NCBI RefSeq assembly: GCF_015291745.1
Contig: NZ_CP030059.1
Span: 5,731,501-5,795,500 of the forward strand
Reading direction: 5' to 3'
Source of the DNA: Bradyrhizobium sp. CCBAU 53351
GTDB taxonomy: Bacteria > Pseudomonadota > Alphaproteobacteria > Rhizobiales > Xanthobacteraceae
Length of the DNA stretch: 64,000 nucleotides
Made by a program: the position numbers and the translations under genes. Below the pieces are notes generated by a model. It did no database searches and was not told the DNA's origin. It saw nothing but the letters and a program-made list of their open reading frames with translations. Below are positions 25,808 through 33,910 of this stretch, piece after piece. Position 1 is the first letter of the stretch. Every line of letters begins with the position of its first letter.

Positions 25808-26016
25808 GTCGGTGCGCGAAGGCCCGGAGACCGTAACCACTCGCTCATGTGCGAGCTTGTTTCGGCTTGACGGGCCTTTCGCAGCACTTCGCGAAGCGCA
25901 CCGGGCGGAAGCAACTTTGCTTGCTCGCGCAGTCGTTCCGCCGCGTTGGCGAGTCGATCTTCCAAAGGCTGGCTTTGCTTGAAACGGCGTCGAAACCGTT
26001 GTTTTCGTCGCAGCAG
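25804..26016 (-). CDS. Small basic protein, paralogue of 30536-30736
   Basis: The frame is open to an ATG at 26160, but resemblance to the 30536-30736 protein begins only near 26016. There CTG-CTG follows a GGAAGGGGG stretch and no ATG is present. The conserved core is RLREQAKLLPPGALREVLRK then ARQAETSSHMSEWLRSPGL. The core is helical and basic, and its function is unknown. Either it starts at a rare CTG or its start has been lost. Its stop overlaps the next gene's GTG. Confidence 0.5.
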   Translation of the reverse strand: MLRRKQRFRRRFKQSQPLEDRLANAAERLREQAKLLPPGALREVLRKARQAETSSHMSEWLRSPGLRAPT

Positions 26017-26214
26017 GTGGGCCCCCTTCCCTAGCCAAACGGGTGTCCCTACGGCAAGGTGCGTAAGGGGCGGACTGCTGAGCTGTGCGAGCCCTCTCGC
26101 GGCGGGCTTGCTGCACGCGACTGTGATGACTGCTGAGAAACGCCGTGTGAAGTAGTTCACAAGCGGGAGGTATCTCTGCGCGTAGCATGGTCACTTCCAC
26201 TGGAGGGAAGCTCA

Positions 26215-26391
26215 ATGAAGTGGAACTTGGCAAACCATCGAACGCTCGCGCTGACCATCGCTGTTCTGGTGGTTGCTGGTACTACTATCGCCCTCGGTAC
26301 TCCTCGTGGACTCCACGAACCAATGTTGGGATCCGATTGGCAATGCAGCCGGACCATGCTGCTCGTGACCACGTGCGAACTGAAGCATTGA
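26215..26391 (+). CDS. Small single-helix or secreted protein
   Basis: 58 residues: MKWNLANHRTLALTIAVLVV then AGTTIALGTPRGLHEP, a clear signal or anchor segment. A short tail with two cysteines follows (DWQCSRTMLLVTTCELKH), probably disulfide-bonded in the periplasm. GGAGG is eight bases before the ATG. The style matches short conserved rhizobial exported proteins of unknown role. Confidence 0.65.
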   Translation: MKWNLANHRTLALTIAVLVVAGTTIALGTPRGLHEPMLGSDWQCSRTMLLVTTCELKH

Positions 26392-26639
26392 GCAGGATAG
26401 TCACATAGGCGCGTTCGGTAAGGCTAGCGGCTCGTTCACACATCGGCCCTAATAAATGTCGGCCTAACAATCGGTCGCTCAGGTCGCAGCGCCATGGACA
26501 AAGTCGTACCTCTCCAGATCGTCGCTGACATAGCCACCGCCTCAATTCGCGGCCTCTCGTTCACCCCTGGCGAGCCTTCATGGTGCATCGGCTCAGGTCT
26601 GTCCGGTCTGGCTCCCAAGCCCGCGGTTTTTTCAATGGA

Positions 26640-26852
26640 TTAGCCGTCCTGACAGGTGATGCCGAGGCTGTCGCAGGTGAGTGCGAATAACTCTTTTGAC
26701 TTAGAATCTTCAAAGCAGAACCTGATGCCGATCTCCGCTCGGTCGGTCCACCAGCCAGCGTTAGCTCCCTTGGCGATGCGGGCAGCTTCGCCTCGTAACA
26801 GGTCCAGTCGTTTCCCACCCGCACGAACAATCAGGCAATTCTCTTTGGGCAT
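26640..26852 (-). CDS. Small protein of unknown function
   Basis: 70 residues from the ATG at 26852, which has GGAGG seven bases upstream; the longer open frame is discarded for that reason. Sequence blocks MPKENCLIVRAGGKRLDLLR and RAEIGIRFCFEDSKSKELFA look like a compact alpha/beta domain. I recognise no family. Confidence 0.55.
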   Translation of the reverse strand: MPKENCLIVRAGGKRLDLLRGEAARIAKGANAGWWTDRAEIGIRFCFEDSKSKELFALTCDSLGITCQDG

Positions 26853-28036
26853 AAACGTCCTCCAACGGCAAATTGGATTCCGCAAATTGTCGGTACGTAG
26901 AACTTGCGGCGAGGGACACAAGACTTGTTGGTGATTAAAAGCAACCGGTCTGCGCGAAGGCCGCAGCGATGCTCACGCTCCGTTCCGAGCATGGCCGAGA
27001 GACACCGGATGAAAAGATCTAAGCGAATATACAGCCAACCCCGGTGGAATGATCCTATCGCGGCATTTCTGGCTCGCAATATGATCATTTCACAATCGGC
27101 CCCACCATGCATCAAGGGCCGCCGCCCATGGTTTGCTGGAAAACTACGGTCAGAAGCTTCGAAAATTCAGCGTCGATGGCCGGTGTGACTAGCCCGCTAC
27201 ATCAAGCTGAGCACGAATAGGTTACGTTTCTGAGACACGTGGGCCTTCGTGCCATTTTGCGCAACCAACGCTACCAAGCGCCCGGCACGCAACTGCCAAA
27301 GAGCAGAGAGCTATCACGACCTGTTTGGGCACGATGGCCTCCTGACCCACGGCCGCTTCTAATTTCTAGTTTCAGTGCCGTATGAGTTTGGATCGCATGC
27401 CGATCAGCATTGTATAGGCAAGTTGTCGCCAAATCAGGTTCATCAGGACTAGCATGGTGGCATCCCCGCGTCTGATGCGTCAACCTAAGCCCTTGCCTGT
27501 TTCCGGACGGCTTCGCCGATGGCGTAAAATGGTTTCGTTCAGCGGCGGTGGCCGCACCAGTGGCTGGCAACGTCAACGGGCTGGTTTGGGCGCGCGCCGA
27601 CTTTTCCATTCGGCCGGCTGCCCGGCGACGATCCAAGCATCAATGGTCCTTTCTCGAGCAACGGCGTCGGGCGCATTGCTCAAGAAATCGCCTTGCAATT
27701 GTGTCCATCCCCTGTCGTAATACTATGATTGTCGAGATATTTTATAGTACAGTAGTGTTGGGGTCGTGATGAGTATTTCCGATCGAACTTTCGATGCCGC
27801 TTTTGCTCTGCGCCAACGTACCGCATTCATCAAATGTCAAATGGCTGAATTAGGTGTCCTGCGAAACCGATTAGCGCAAGCTCAGTTGCGCCGCTCGCGG
27901 TCAAGATCGAGGCGTTCAGATTCCCAGAAACTAGATCGGCGCCGTAGGTGTAGGTAACTCTCCGCGCAACCAGCCCCGAGTTGCCATCTGCCCCTCGAAA
28001 GCTCAAGCTATGGGCAATTCGTGAGTCGGGGGGGTC
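26853..28036. other. Gene-poor stretch, about 1.2 kb
   Basis: No frame here has a credible combination of ribosome-binding site and protein-like composition. The longest candidates (26904-27188 plus, 27271-27636 minus) are Arg/Ser/Pro-rich and look like shadows or decayed DNA. AT-rich sequence at 27720-27765 could hold a promoter. Confidence 0.5.
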
Positions 28037-28192
28037 ATGGAACGGCAGCCGTTTGAGAGGATGTCTCTCGAAGAGCTTTGGCGACTCCATATGGTCGTCA
28101 ATGACATTCTCGCCGCGAGACTCGTGGCCAAGAAGGAAGAGCTCGTACGGCGTTTGGCGATGCTCAACCGTGAAGACAAGCCTCCCAATTGA
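28037..28192 (+). CDS. Short H-NS-like N-terminal domain protein
   Basis: 51 residues: MERQPFERMSLEELWRLHMV, VNDILAARLVAKKEELVRRL, AMLNREDKPPN. The middle resembles the coiled-coil oligomerisation segment of rhizobial H-NS-family proteins (SLEELW...L..EL.RRL pattern). The C-terminal DNA-binding motif is missing. It could be a truncated H-NS or a genuine small modulator that blocks H-NS oligomers. A G-rich run precedes the ATG. Confidence 0.5.
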   Translation: MERQPFERMSLEELWRLHMVVNDILAARLVAKKEELVRRLAMLNREDKPPN

Positions 28193-28314
28193 TATTGGCG
28201 GGCCGCCGAGCTTCAGGCTGGCTCCCTCTCGTTATATTTTGATACTAGTGAGACAATCGTCAGTCGTGAACCGGCTAGATCCAACATTAGACTCTTCAAG
28301 CACGAGAGGCCCGC

Positions 28315-28401
28315 TCACACGGGCCTATGCAGTGCCCAAAACGCAATAAGCAGAAGGGCAACGGCTCCAATTCCAAGCAGCATGAGAATAGCGTCCAGCA
28401 T
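28315..28401 (-). CDS. 28-residue single-helix membrane peptide
   Basis: MLDAILMLLGIGAVALLLIA then FWALHRPV: one hydrophobic helix with a short charged tail, similar in design to KdpF-type accessory peptides. A 7-bp stem (AGGCCCG/CGGGCCT) overlaps its stop. No clear ribosome-binding site. The composition is too biased to be random; function unknown. Confidence 0.4.
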   Translation of the reverse strand: MLDAILMLLGIGAVALLLIAFWALHRPV

Positions 28402-28853
28402 GACGAATCAAGCTCCGCCCAGCACAGGCTACACCCCGGCGAGAAATTGTCATCAACGGCTGAGCCGCGCGCCCAGATTGAAGGTTCTGCTCGGTTGGCA
28501 CGCGCGCTCAAATCGACCTATATGCGCGCCGGGCGACTGTCTTTCGCCTCAAGCGCGTTGGCCGCGCAAGTTCTTGAGCTAGTGGCTCGTGCGTCTGGAG
28601 CGCGCCGCCACTAAAGCTTCCCACACATCGTTACAAGCCCACCGGTCCTAGCGGCTCACTAGGCCGTGTACCCATAAACCCGGCGCCATGATGTAACTAA
28701 AACAATGTCTCCTTTGCCCTTACAGCGACCGACTTCGGGCGGCAGCGCAATATGTCGCGATAAGCCCCAAGCGGAAGTCGCCGTTGGGAGACCGCCAACT
28801 GAGGGGGCATCACTCGACCCATATCAGCTTGCGTAAGTCACGGTGCCTTTGGC
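28402..28853. other. No gene seen
   Basis: 452 bases with only short, low-quality frames on both strands. Confidence 0.45.
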
Positions 28854-28903
28854 CATGTTGGGGAGCGTAAAGGAAGCGCTCGTCTCTCTCAGTCACCGAC
28901 GCC
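28854..28903 (-). promoter_or_regulatory. Leader element, copy D (degenerate)
   Basis: On the minus strand GGCGTCGGTGACTGAGAGA lies at 28903-28885, differing at one base from copies A and B. Downstream comes a GAGCG/CGCTC stem and an ATG at 28856 opening only MAKGTVTYAS before a stop. No Shine-Dalgarno is captured by the stem. MAKGTV resembles the start of cold-shock proteins, so the leader may be the remains of a lost gene's 5' end. Confidence 0.55.
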
Positions 28904-28930
28904 TCGGCAACCTCGGCCATGATGCAGATG

Positions 28931-29485
28931 ATCTAACCGGGCCGATCTTGGCTGGTTGCTAAGCTCTCATGGCGGGACAAGCAGCCCAACCAACGGGGCG
29001 CGAACTTCACTTTCCTTCCGATTTCACAATTTCTGCAAGGCTTTCGAGCTGGTGCCCCAATGCTGTCCAGCTTCGTGAAATGCTCAAAAGAACCGCAGAG
29101 CGCCTTGCTGAATTTTTCGAATCGGCTCCTCGGATTTTAAAATCAGCGGCATACGCTCTGCATTGTTCAATGGATGGCATTTGCGCTCCCGCATGTATGT
29201 AAATCTCGCCAAATAGGCGGCTTTACTGCTGCACCATTCAGTCTGAAACGTGAAGCCGGCTTCCAATGGGCCAGGAGGCTTAACGTTCCACCGCCTCTCA
29301 CGAGAGCTTATGATCCTCCTCTTCCCAACCCAGCCGCCAGAGGTTGTGGCCTCCAGAGTAAGGTGGGAAAGGATTTTCGTCGATACGTATACCGCCGCGT
29401 CGGGCCTCTTGGCCAAGGTGGTAAGCGAGCCGCCGAGAGACCCGGAGTTTTCCCATGCCTAAACCTTTCTCGGTTTTGAAGACCG
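28931..29485. other. No gene seen
   Basis: 555 bases. A minus-strand frame at 29084-29416 (110 residues) is open but has no recognisable pattern or ribosome-binding site, and I do not call it. Confidence 0.45.
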
Positions 29486-29689
29486 CTACTCCTCCGTAAA
29501 TGTGGCAGTCTCGCTGACCTTCTGAGGGAGTAGTGGACGGTACCCTTTGAGCAGGACAGTCGGATCGGACTCCGCCAGAACCTTTTTTGCAAACTGTACG
29601 ACCTCTCGCGCGCGCTCGATGAGTTCGCGATCGAACTCGCTGGGTCGATAAATCTGCATTTGGGCGGTTGGTCGGGGCGCTTGAGGCAT
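29486..29689 (-). CDS. Small helical protein of unknown function
   Basis: 67 residues: MPQAPRPTAQMQIYRPSEFD, RELIERAREVVQFAKKVLAE, then SDPTVLLKGYRPLLPQKV. The middle is an amphipathic helix. It starts 38 bases after the stop of the 29728-29907 gene and probably shares its transcript. An in-phase ATG at residue 11 is an alternative start. Confidence 0.5.
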   Translation of the reverse strand: MPQAPRPTAQMQIYRPSEFDRELIERAREVVQFAKKVLAESDPTVLLKGYRPLLPQKVSETATFTEE

Positions 29690-29727
29690 AGGGCCAAAGC
29701 CATCAGGTCACCAACTAACGCAAATAT

Positions 29728-29907
29728 TCAACGAGGTTTCCACAATTCCCGGCGAAAAGCGAAGCGATCCTCTTGTTGGCGGCGGTCGTTTTCGCAAGCT
29801 GCCAACATCTCTCGGCGCTGCCGGATGATTTCCCTACTATGAGCAATCGCTCGATCGGCGGCATCAAACAGATCTTGAAGTTCCCGGCCATACTGCTCGG
29901 TCATCAT
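29728..29907 (-). CDS. Small charged helical protein behind the conserved leader
   Basis: 59 residues: MMTEQYGRELQDLFDAADRA, IAHSREIIRQRREMLAACEN, DRRQQEDRFAFRRELWKPR. Almost wholly helical and Arg/Glu-rich. The ribosome-binding site GGGAG is four bases before the first ATG and seven before the second. It is the 3' arm of a hairpin whose 5' arm is GCTCCC in leader copy B. Function unknown, but the leader suggests translational control. Confidence 0.6.
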   Translation of the reverse strand: MMTEQYGRELQDLFDAADRAIAHSREIIRQRREMLAACENDRRQQEDRFAFRRELWKPR

Positions 29908-29973
29908 GGCGCTCCCTGGCTCGCAGGCGGGAGCACAATGATCTCTCAGCCACCGACGCCTACGGGCAGAGCC
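29908..29973 (-). promoter_or_regulatory. Leader element, copy B, with SD-sequestering hairpin
   Basis: Minus strand: a 32-base block (29973-29942) containing GGCGTCGGTGGCTGAGAGA is identical to copy A at 50694-50725. GCTCCC at 29934-29929 is fully complementary to GGGAGC at 29916-29911, which contains the Shine-Dalgarno of the gene starting at 29907. A cis-acting translational switch, perhaps thermometer-like, is inferred. Confidence 0.65.
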
Positions 29974-30181
29974 GAAGCCGGTGATGGGGACACAATAGCT
30001 GCGTCAATGGTTGGTTGCAAAGCTCCTGGTTTGGGACTTGGACAGGTCTACTCTCTTAAGGATTTGCATTGGCAAGACGGGCGATAAAATGGGGTTCTGA
30101 GCAAGATTGCCGTGAAGGTCTGCTGCGGCCAGAAGCTGCCATCGGCAGCTCTGTCACTGACGGAGAAAGAGGTACGCATGC

Positions 30182-30427
30182 CTACTGGACGCGCGCGATC
30201 TGAAAAGAGTACTTCGCCTCCAAGACCGGACCATTTTTGTCGCGAACGACGATCATCAGATCGCGAGCACGCGGGTTGCCGTTGGTCGCCCGCACCTCGT
30301 CTCTCAGCATATCGGCAAGAGCGTAAGCCGCCTCGTTTTGAATCTCATCTAGAGAGGAAAGCTCCGTTCCCTCTTCGTCGGGAGCTAACCCTTCGGCGCT
30401 AAGCAGATCGAAAAAATATAGCGGCAT
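30182..30427 (-). CDS. DUF6894-type small protein behind the conserved leader
   Basis: 81 residues from the ATG at 30427: MPLYFFDLLSAEGLAPDEEG, then TELSSLDEIQNEAAYALADM and LRDEVRATNGNPRARDLMIV. This N-terminal pattern (xxYFFDL, then D/E-rich, then an Ala-rich helix) is that of the DUF6894 group common in Bradyrhizobium and Methylobacterium. The Shine-Dalgarno GGAG is paired in the leader hairpin (copy C). Function unknown. Confidence 0.7.
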   Translation of the reverse strand: MPLYFFDLLSAEGLAPDEEGTELSSLDEIQNEAAYALADMLRDEVRATNGNPRARDLMIVVRDKNGPVLEAKYSFQIARVQ

Positions 30428-30482
30428 TCGGCGCGCTCCGATTTCGAGGCGGGAGCGCAAACATCTCTCAGCCATCGACGCC
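30428..30482 (-). promoter_or_regulatory. Leader element, copy C, with SD-sequestering hairpin
   Basis: Minus strand: GGCGTCGATGGCTGAGAGA at 30482-30464 (one change from A and B). GCGCTCC at 30458-30452 pairs perfectly with GGAGCGC at 30439-30433. The latter holds the Shine-Dalgarno, eight bases before the ATG at 30427. Confidence 0.65.
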
Positions 30483-30535
30483 TGCGGGTCGCGTGCCGAT
30501 GATGGTTGTTAACTAGCACAGCTTTGCCGTTGTTC

Positions 30536-30736
30536 CTACTCCGGGGGCCTCAGTCCGGGCGACCGGAGCCATTCGCTCAAGTGCGAGCCCGTCTCTGCTT
30601 GACGCGCTCTTCTCAGCAAGGTGTCCCTGAGAGCACCTGGGGGGAGCAGCTTGGCTTCTTCCCGCAGGCGCTTGGCCTCGACAGATAGGCGTTCTTCGAG
30701 AGAGAAGATCTGTTTAACGCGGCGACGCTTCGGCAT
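30536..30736 (-). CDS. Small basic helical protein
   Basis: 66 residues from the ATG at 30736 (MPKRRRVKQIFSLEERLSVE). The core RLREEAKLLPPGALRDTLLR then RARQAETGSHLSEWLRSPGL is shared with 25804-26016. A strongly basic start and a helical middle suggest nucleic-acid or ribosome contact, but this is a guess. The pattern is familiar from short rhizobial conserved proteins without function. Confidence 0.65.
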   Translation of the reverse strand: MPKRRRVKQIFSLEERLSVEAKRLREEAKLLPPGALRDTLLRRARQAETGSHLSEWLRSPGLRPPE

Positions 30737-31136
30737 AGGCAAAATCCAACGCTTATTAGCGAGAAAGCAACCGGCGTTCTCATAACAGAAGTCCTACGAT
30801 CGAAGATAATGACCCGAAGCGGGCACTGGTTCAGTATCTTTTGATACGTGCAAAACAATATTGCACATGAAACCCGGAAAAATTCTCAAGTTACTCAAGA
30901 GGCGCTGATTGCTCAGTTGGAGCAATTTGCACCTGACGCACAGAGAACGCGGGCCGAACAATGCCGAAGTCAGTTGGCGCGTCGGTGTCTGCTATGGGTC
31001 CATTTTCGACGCATCTGGCAGAGATTGAGGGCTGTTGATGTCCGCTCTGTCCGTAAGCGCCATACCAGGAGCAAGCCAGGATCGTTGCGTTTGGCCCGAC
31101 TACCGTGATTCAAACTCCTGAACTGGAGGTCGAATC
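30737..31136. other. Intergenic before the IS5 transposase
   Basis: 400 bases. A plus-strand frame (30848-31108) is open but unconvincing. The left end of the IS5 element should lie here; I could not identify matching terminal repeats. Confidence 0.45.
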
Positions 31137-31898
31137 ATGCGCTACGAACTCACGGACCATGAATGGACCGCCATCAAGCCGATGCTACCGAACAAGCCGC
31201 GTGGCGTTCGTCGGGTGAACGACAGACGGGTCCTGAATGGCATCTTCTGGGTCCTCCGATCAGGAGCACCTTGGCGTGATCTGCCGACGGCGTTTGGCCC
31301 ATACACCACTTGCTACAACCGGTTCGTTAGGTGGCGGCGGGCCGGTGTTTGGGGCCGCATCATAGAAGCGCTCGCCACTGCCCATGATGCCGCTGTCCAG
31401 ATGATCGACACCTCCATTGTCCGCGTGCATCAGCATGGAGCCTGCATCACAAGAAACCAGCGCCAGTCGATGGGAAGGTCACGCGGCGGCTTGACGAGCA
31501 AAATCCATGCGGTGGTCGATGGCAATGGCTTGCCGGTACGGCTGGCGCTGAGCCCGGGTGAGGCCCATGACGTTCGACTCGCCGGAAAACTGCTGTCTTG
31601 TCTGAAAGCAGGCTCGATGCTGCTTGCCGACCGTGGCTATGATGCGGACTGGATCAGGGAGATGGCTATGAAGAAGGGCGCGTGGGCCAACATCCCGCCG
31701 AAGAGCAATCGTAGCGATCCGATCTGCTTCAGCCCCCACCTCTATCGTGCTCGCAACCAGGTCGAGCGGTTCTTCAACAGGATCAAACAATGTCGTCGGG
31801 TGGCGACGCGCTACGATAGGCTCGCCGCCAACTACCTCGCATTCGTTCAACTCGCATCAATAAGGCTATGGCTGCGCCTTAATGAGTCCGCGTCCTAA
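31137..31898 (+). CDS. IS5-family transposase
   Basis: 253 residues in a single frame. It begins with the IS5 N-terminal domain (MRYELTDHEWTAIKPMLPNK; GIFWVLRSGAPWRDLP). The DDE residues lie in MIDTSIVRVHQHG, LLADRGYDADW and NQVERFFNRIK, all intact. Length and lack of frameshift suggest an active enzyme. CTGGAGG precedes the ATG. Terminal inverted repeats could not be fixed by eye, so only the gene is delimited. A micro-protein gene starts 13 bases after its stop. Confidence 0.9.
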   Translation: MRYELTDHEWTAIKPMLPNKPRGVRRVNDRRVLNGIFWVLRSGAPWRDLPTAFGPYTTCYNRFVRWRRAGVWGRIIEALATAHDAAVQMIDTSIVRVHQHGACITRNQRQSMGRSRGGLTSKIHAVVDGNGLPVRLALSPGEAHDVRLAGKLLSCLKAGSMLLADRGYDADWIREMAMKKGAWANIPPKSNRSDPICFSPHLYRARNQVERFFNRIKQCRRVATRYDRLAANYLAFVQLASIRLWLRLNESAS

Positions 31899-31911
31899 TC
31901 TGGGAGGATTG

Positions 31912-32049
31912 ATGACCGACAAGAAACCACCCAAGAAGCCCCGCGCAAGTCAAAAGCCGTCTCCCATCGACGAACTGCGCCAGATGGTCGAAGAGGACAT
32001 CGAGGAGCAGCGGAAGTTCGTCCAAGAACTAAAGCGCAAGCTGAACTAA
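31912..32049 (+). CDS. 45-residue charged helical protein
   Basis: MTDKKPPKKPRASQKPSPID then ELRQMVEEDIEEQRKFVQEL and KRKLN. A Lys/Pro-rich N-terminus is followed by an acidic-basic amphipathic helix. It matches the plan of 17118-17252 (QARQVVQEYIDDQKALIKKI). GGGAGG is five bases before the ATG. It lies between the IS5 transposase gene and the IS1182 element, so the insertions may have separated it from its original upstream region. Confidence 0.6.
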   Translation: MTDKKPPKKPRASQKPSPIDELRQMVEEDIEEQRKFVQELKRKLN

Positions 32050-32102
32050 GGCTGCTTCAGTTGGCGGCCTCAATCATTCAGCCGACGTTGACTTTCGCTT
32101 GT

Positions 32103-33617
32103 GGCCGATTCTGTTGAAAAAGGCGGCGGTTGCGACGCAGAGGGATCAATGATTCAGTCAGTCTAATTGGCAGGACTGAAGATCATGATGGGACATCGGC
32201 AAGTCGAGCAGGCCGCGTTGTTCTATGAGTTCTCGCTGGAAAGGCATATCCCGGCCGACCACTTGCTCCGGTCGATCGATAGATTTGTCGACCTTGAAGA
32301 GGTCAGACAGGACCTGGCGCCTTTCTACAGTAGTATCGGTCGACCTTCGATCGATCCCGAGCTGATGATCCGGATGCTGCTGATCGGTTACTGCTTCGGC
32401 ATTCGATCGGAGCGGCGCCTGTGCGATGAGGTCCACCTTAACTTGGCCTACCGATGGTTCTGCCGGCTTGGTCTAGATGGCGCAGTACCTGATCACTCGA
32501 CGTTCTCCAAGAACAGGCATGGCCGCTTCCGACAGAGCGACCTCTTCCGGTGCGTGTTCGAGAGCGTTTTGCGTCGCTGTATCGAGGAGCGGCTGGTCGG
32601 TGGTGAAGGATTCGCCGTCGATGCGAGCCTGATCAAGGCCGATGCCAATCGGCAGAAGGGGATCGAAGGCGACAAGGGACTTCCACCGGAGGCTGCCGGC
32701 CGAGCGATCGACGAGTATCTGGCTGTCCTCGATGATGCCGCGTTCGGAGCAGCCACCGAAGTGACCCCGAAGTTCGTGTCGCCCTCCGACCCAGCGGCGC
32801 GCTGGACGGGAGCGCACGGCGGCCAAGCCTTCTTTGCCTACTCGACGAACTACCTGATCGACATCGAGAACGCGATCATCGTCGATGTTGAGGCGACGAC
32901 GGCAATCCGGCAGGCGGAGGTATTGGCTGCCAAGCGCATGATTGAGCGCTCGCTGGAGCGGTTTGATCTCTATCCGAGCCGGCTCCTCGGCGACAGCGGC
33001 TATGGCTCGGCCGAGATGCTCGCCTGGCTGGTCTATGAGCATGGCATCGAGCCGCACGTTACAGTCTTCGACAAGTCGGCTCGCACAGACGGGATCTTCT
33101 CGCGCGACGACTTCACCTATGACCACGCCGGGGACGTTTATCGTTGCCCCGGCGGCAAAGTTCTTACCACGACCGGAACGCTGGTGAATGATGGCGCCAC
33201 CATGCTTTACCTTGCCAGCAAGCACGATTGTGATCGCTGCGCATTGAAGTCCCGATGCTGCCCCAAGCAGCCATCACGGAGGGTGCCACGCTCGATCTAC
33301 GAGGGCGCTCGCGACATGGCGCGCCAGATCGCAAGATCATGGGAGGGCCGCACCTCGCGTCGGCTCCGCAAGAAGATCGAGATGCTGTTCGCGCACCTCA
33401 AGCGCATCCTCAAACTCGACCGTCTACGCTTACGAGGTCCAAACGGTGCGCATGACGAGTTCATCCTGGCGGCCACCGCCCAGAACCTAAGAAAGATGGC
33501 CAAGCTGATCCCGATGTCCACCCCGAGGCTCGCATAGCGATCGGTAGAGCAGTTCGGCCACATCGCGACCGAGCCATTACAAGGAAATACTGCCCGCCTT
33601 TTTCAACGGAATCGGCC
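32103..33617 (+). mobile_element. IS1182-family insertion sequence
   Basis: About 1515 bp bounded by imperfect 24-base inverted repeats. The left end is GGCCGATTCTGTTGAAAAAG then GCGG at 32103-32126; its complement at 33594-33617 has one mismatch (C for T). One transposase gene fills the element. No clear target duplication is seen next to the repeats. Confidence 0.8.
32167..33537 (+). CDS. IS1182-family transposase
   Basis: 456 residues from the TTG at 32167; ATG codons six and seven residues in are alternatives. The N-terminal domain (PSIDPELMIRMLLIGYCFGI RSERRL) and the DDE catalytic core are present: VDASLIKADANRQ, LLGDSGYGSAEML, and the C-terminal KIEMLFAHLKRIL. A zinc-knuckle-like CDRCALKSRCCPK lies between the second and third acidic positions, as is typical for IS1182. 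Uninterrupted, hence probably functional. Confidence 0.9.
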   Translation: MAGLKIMMGHRQVEQAALFYEFSLERHIPADHLLRSIDRFVDLEEVRQDLAPFYSSIGRPSIDPELMIRMLLIGYCFGIRSERRLCDEVHLNLAYRWFCRLGLDGAVPDHSTFSKNRHGRFRQSDLFRCVFESVLRRCIEERLVGGEGFAVDASLIKADANRQKGIEGDKGLPPEAAGRAIDEYLAVLDDAAFGAATEVTPKFVSPSDPAARWTGAHGGQAFFAYSTNYLIDIENAIIVDVEATTAIRQAEVLAAKRMIERSLERFDLYPSRLLGDSGYGSAEMLAWLVYEHGIEPHVTVFDKSARTDGIFSRDDFTYDHAGDVYRCPGGKVLTTTGTLVNDGATMLYLASKHDCDRCALKSRCCPKQPSRRVPRSIYEGARDMARQIARSWEGRTSRRLRKKIEMLFAHLKRILKLDRLRLRGPNGAHDEFILAATAQNLRKMAKLIPMSTPRLA

Positions 33618-33910
33618 CGATGGCGAAGTGCGTTTTAGTTCAGGTATTGTTAGCGCATCGGGGGCATACCGGAAGTGACGCGGCGCTGCTCAAACCGGCG
33701 CTTCTGACCCGTGGCTGACTTCCGCCCACAGAGCTGCGATTTCCGCTTCCAAAGAATGACCGCATCAGGGACATCCGGCTGCCATGGACGGCCCTTGACC
33801 CTTTCAGACATCAGACAAAGTGGGCTCTATGGACGCGACTGGAGTACATAGAACTTCGAGCTAAATCGCGAACCGCTGTGATCAATGCTGCGTTGAGCGA
33901 AGTGCTCCGA

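Noticed and set aside
28304..28325. AGGCCCG/CGGGCCT hairpin as an intrinsic terminator
   Set aside because: No T-run follows on either strand and it overlaps the stop codon of the 28-residue peptide; role unclear.
31000..31136. Left end of the IS5 element
   Set aside because: I could not find a terminal repeat matching the sequence after 31898, so no element boundaries are claimed.
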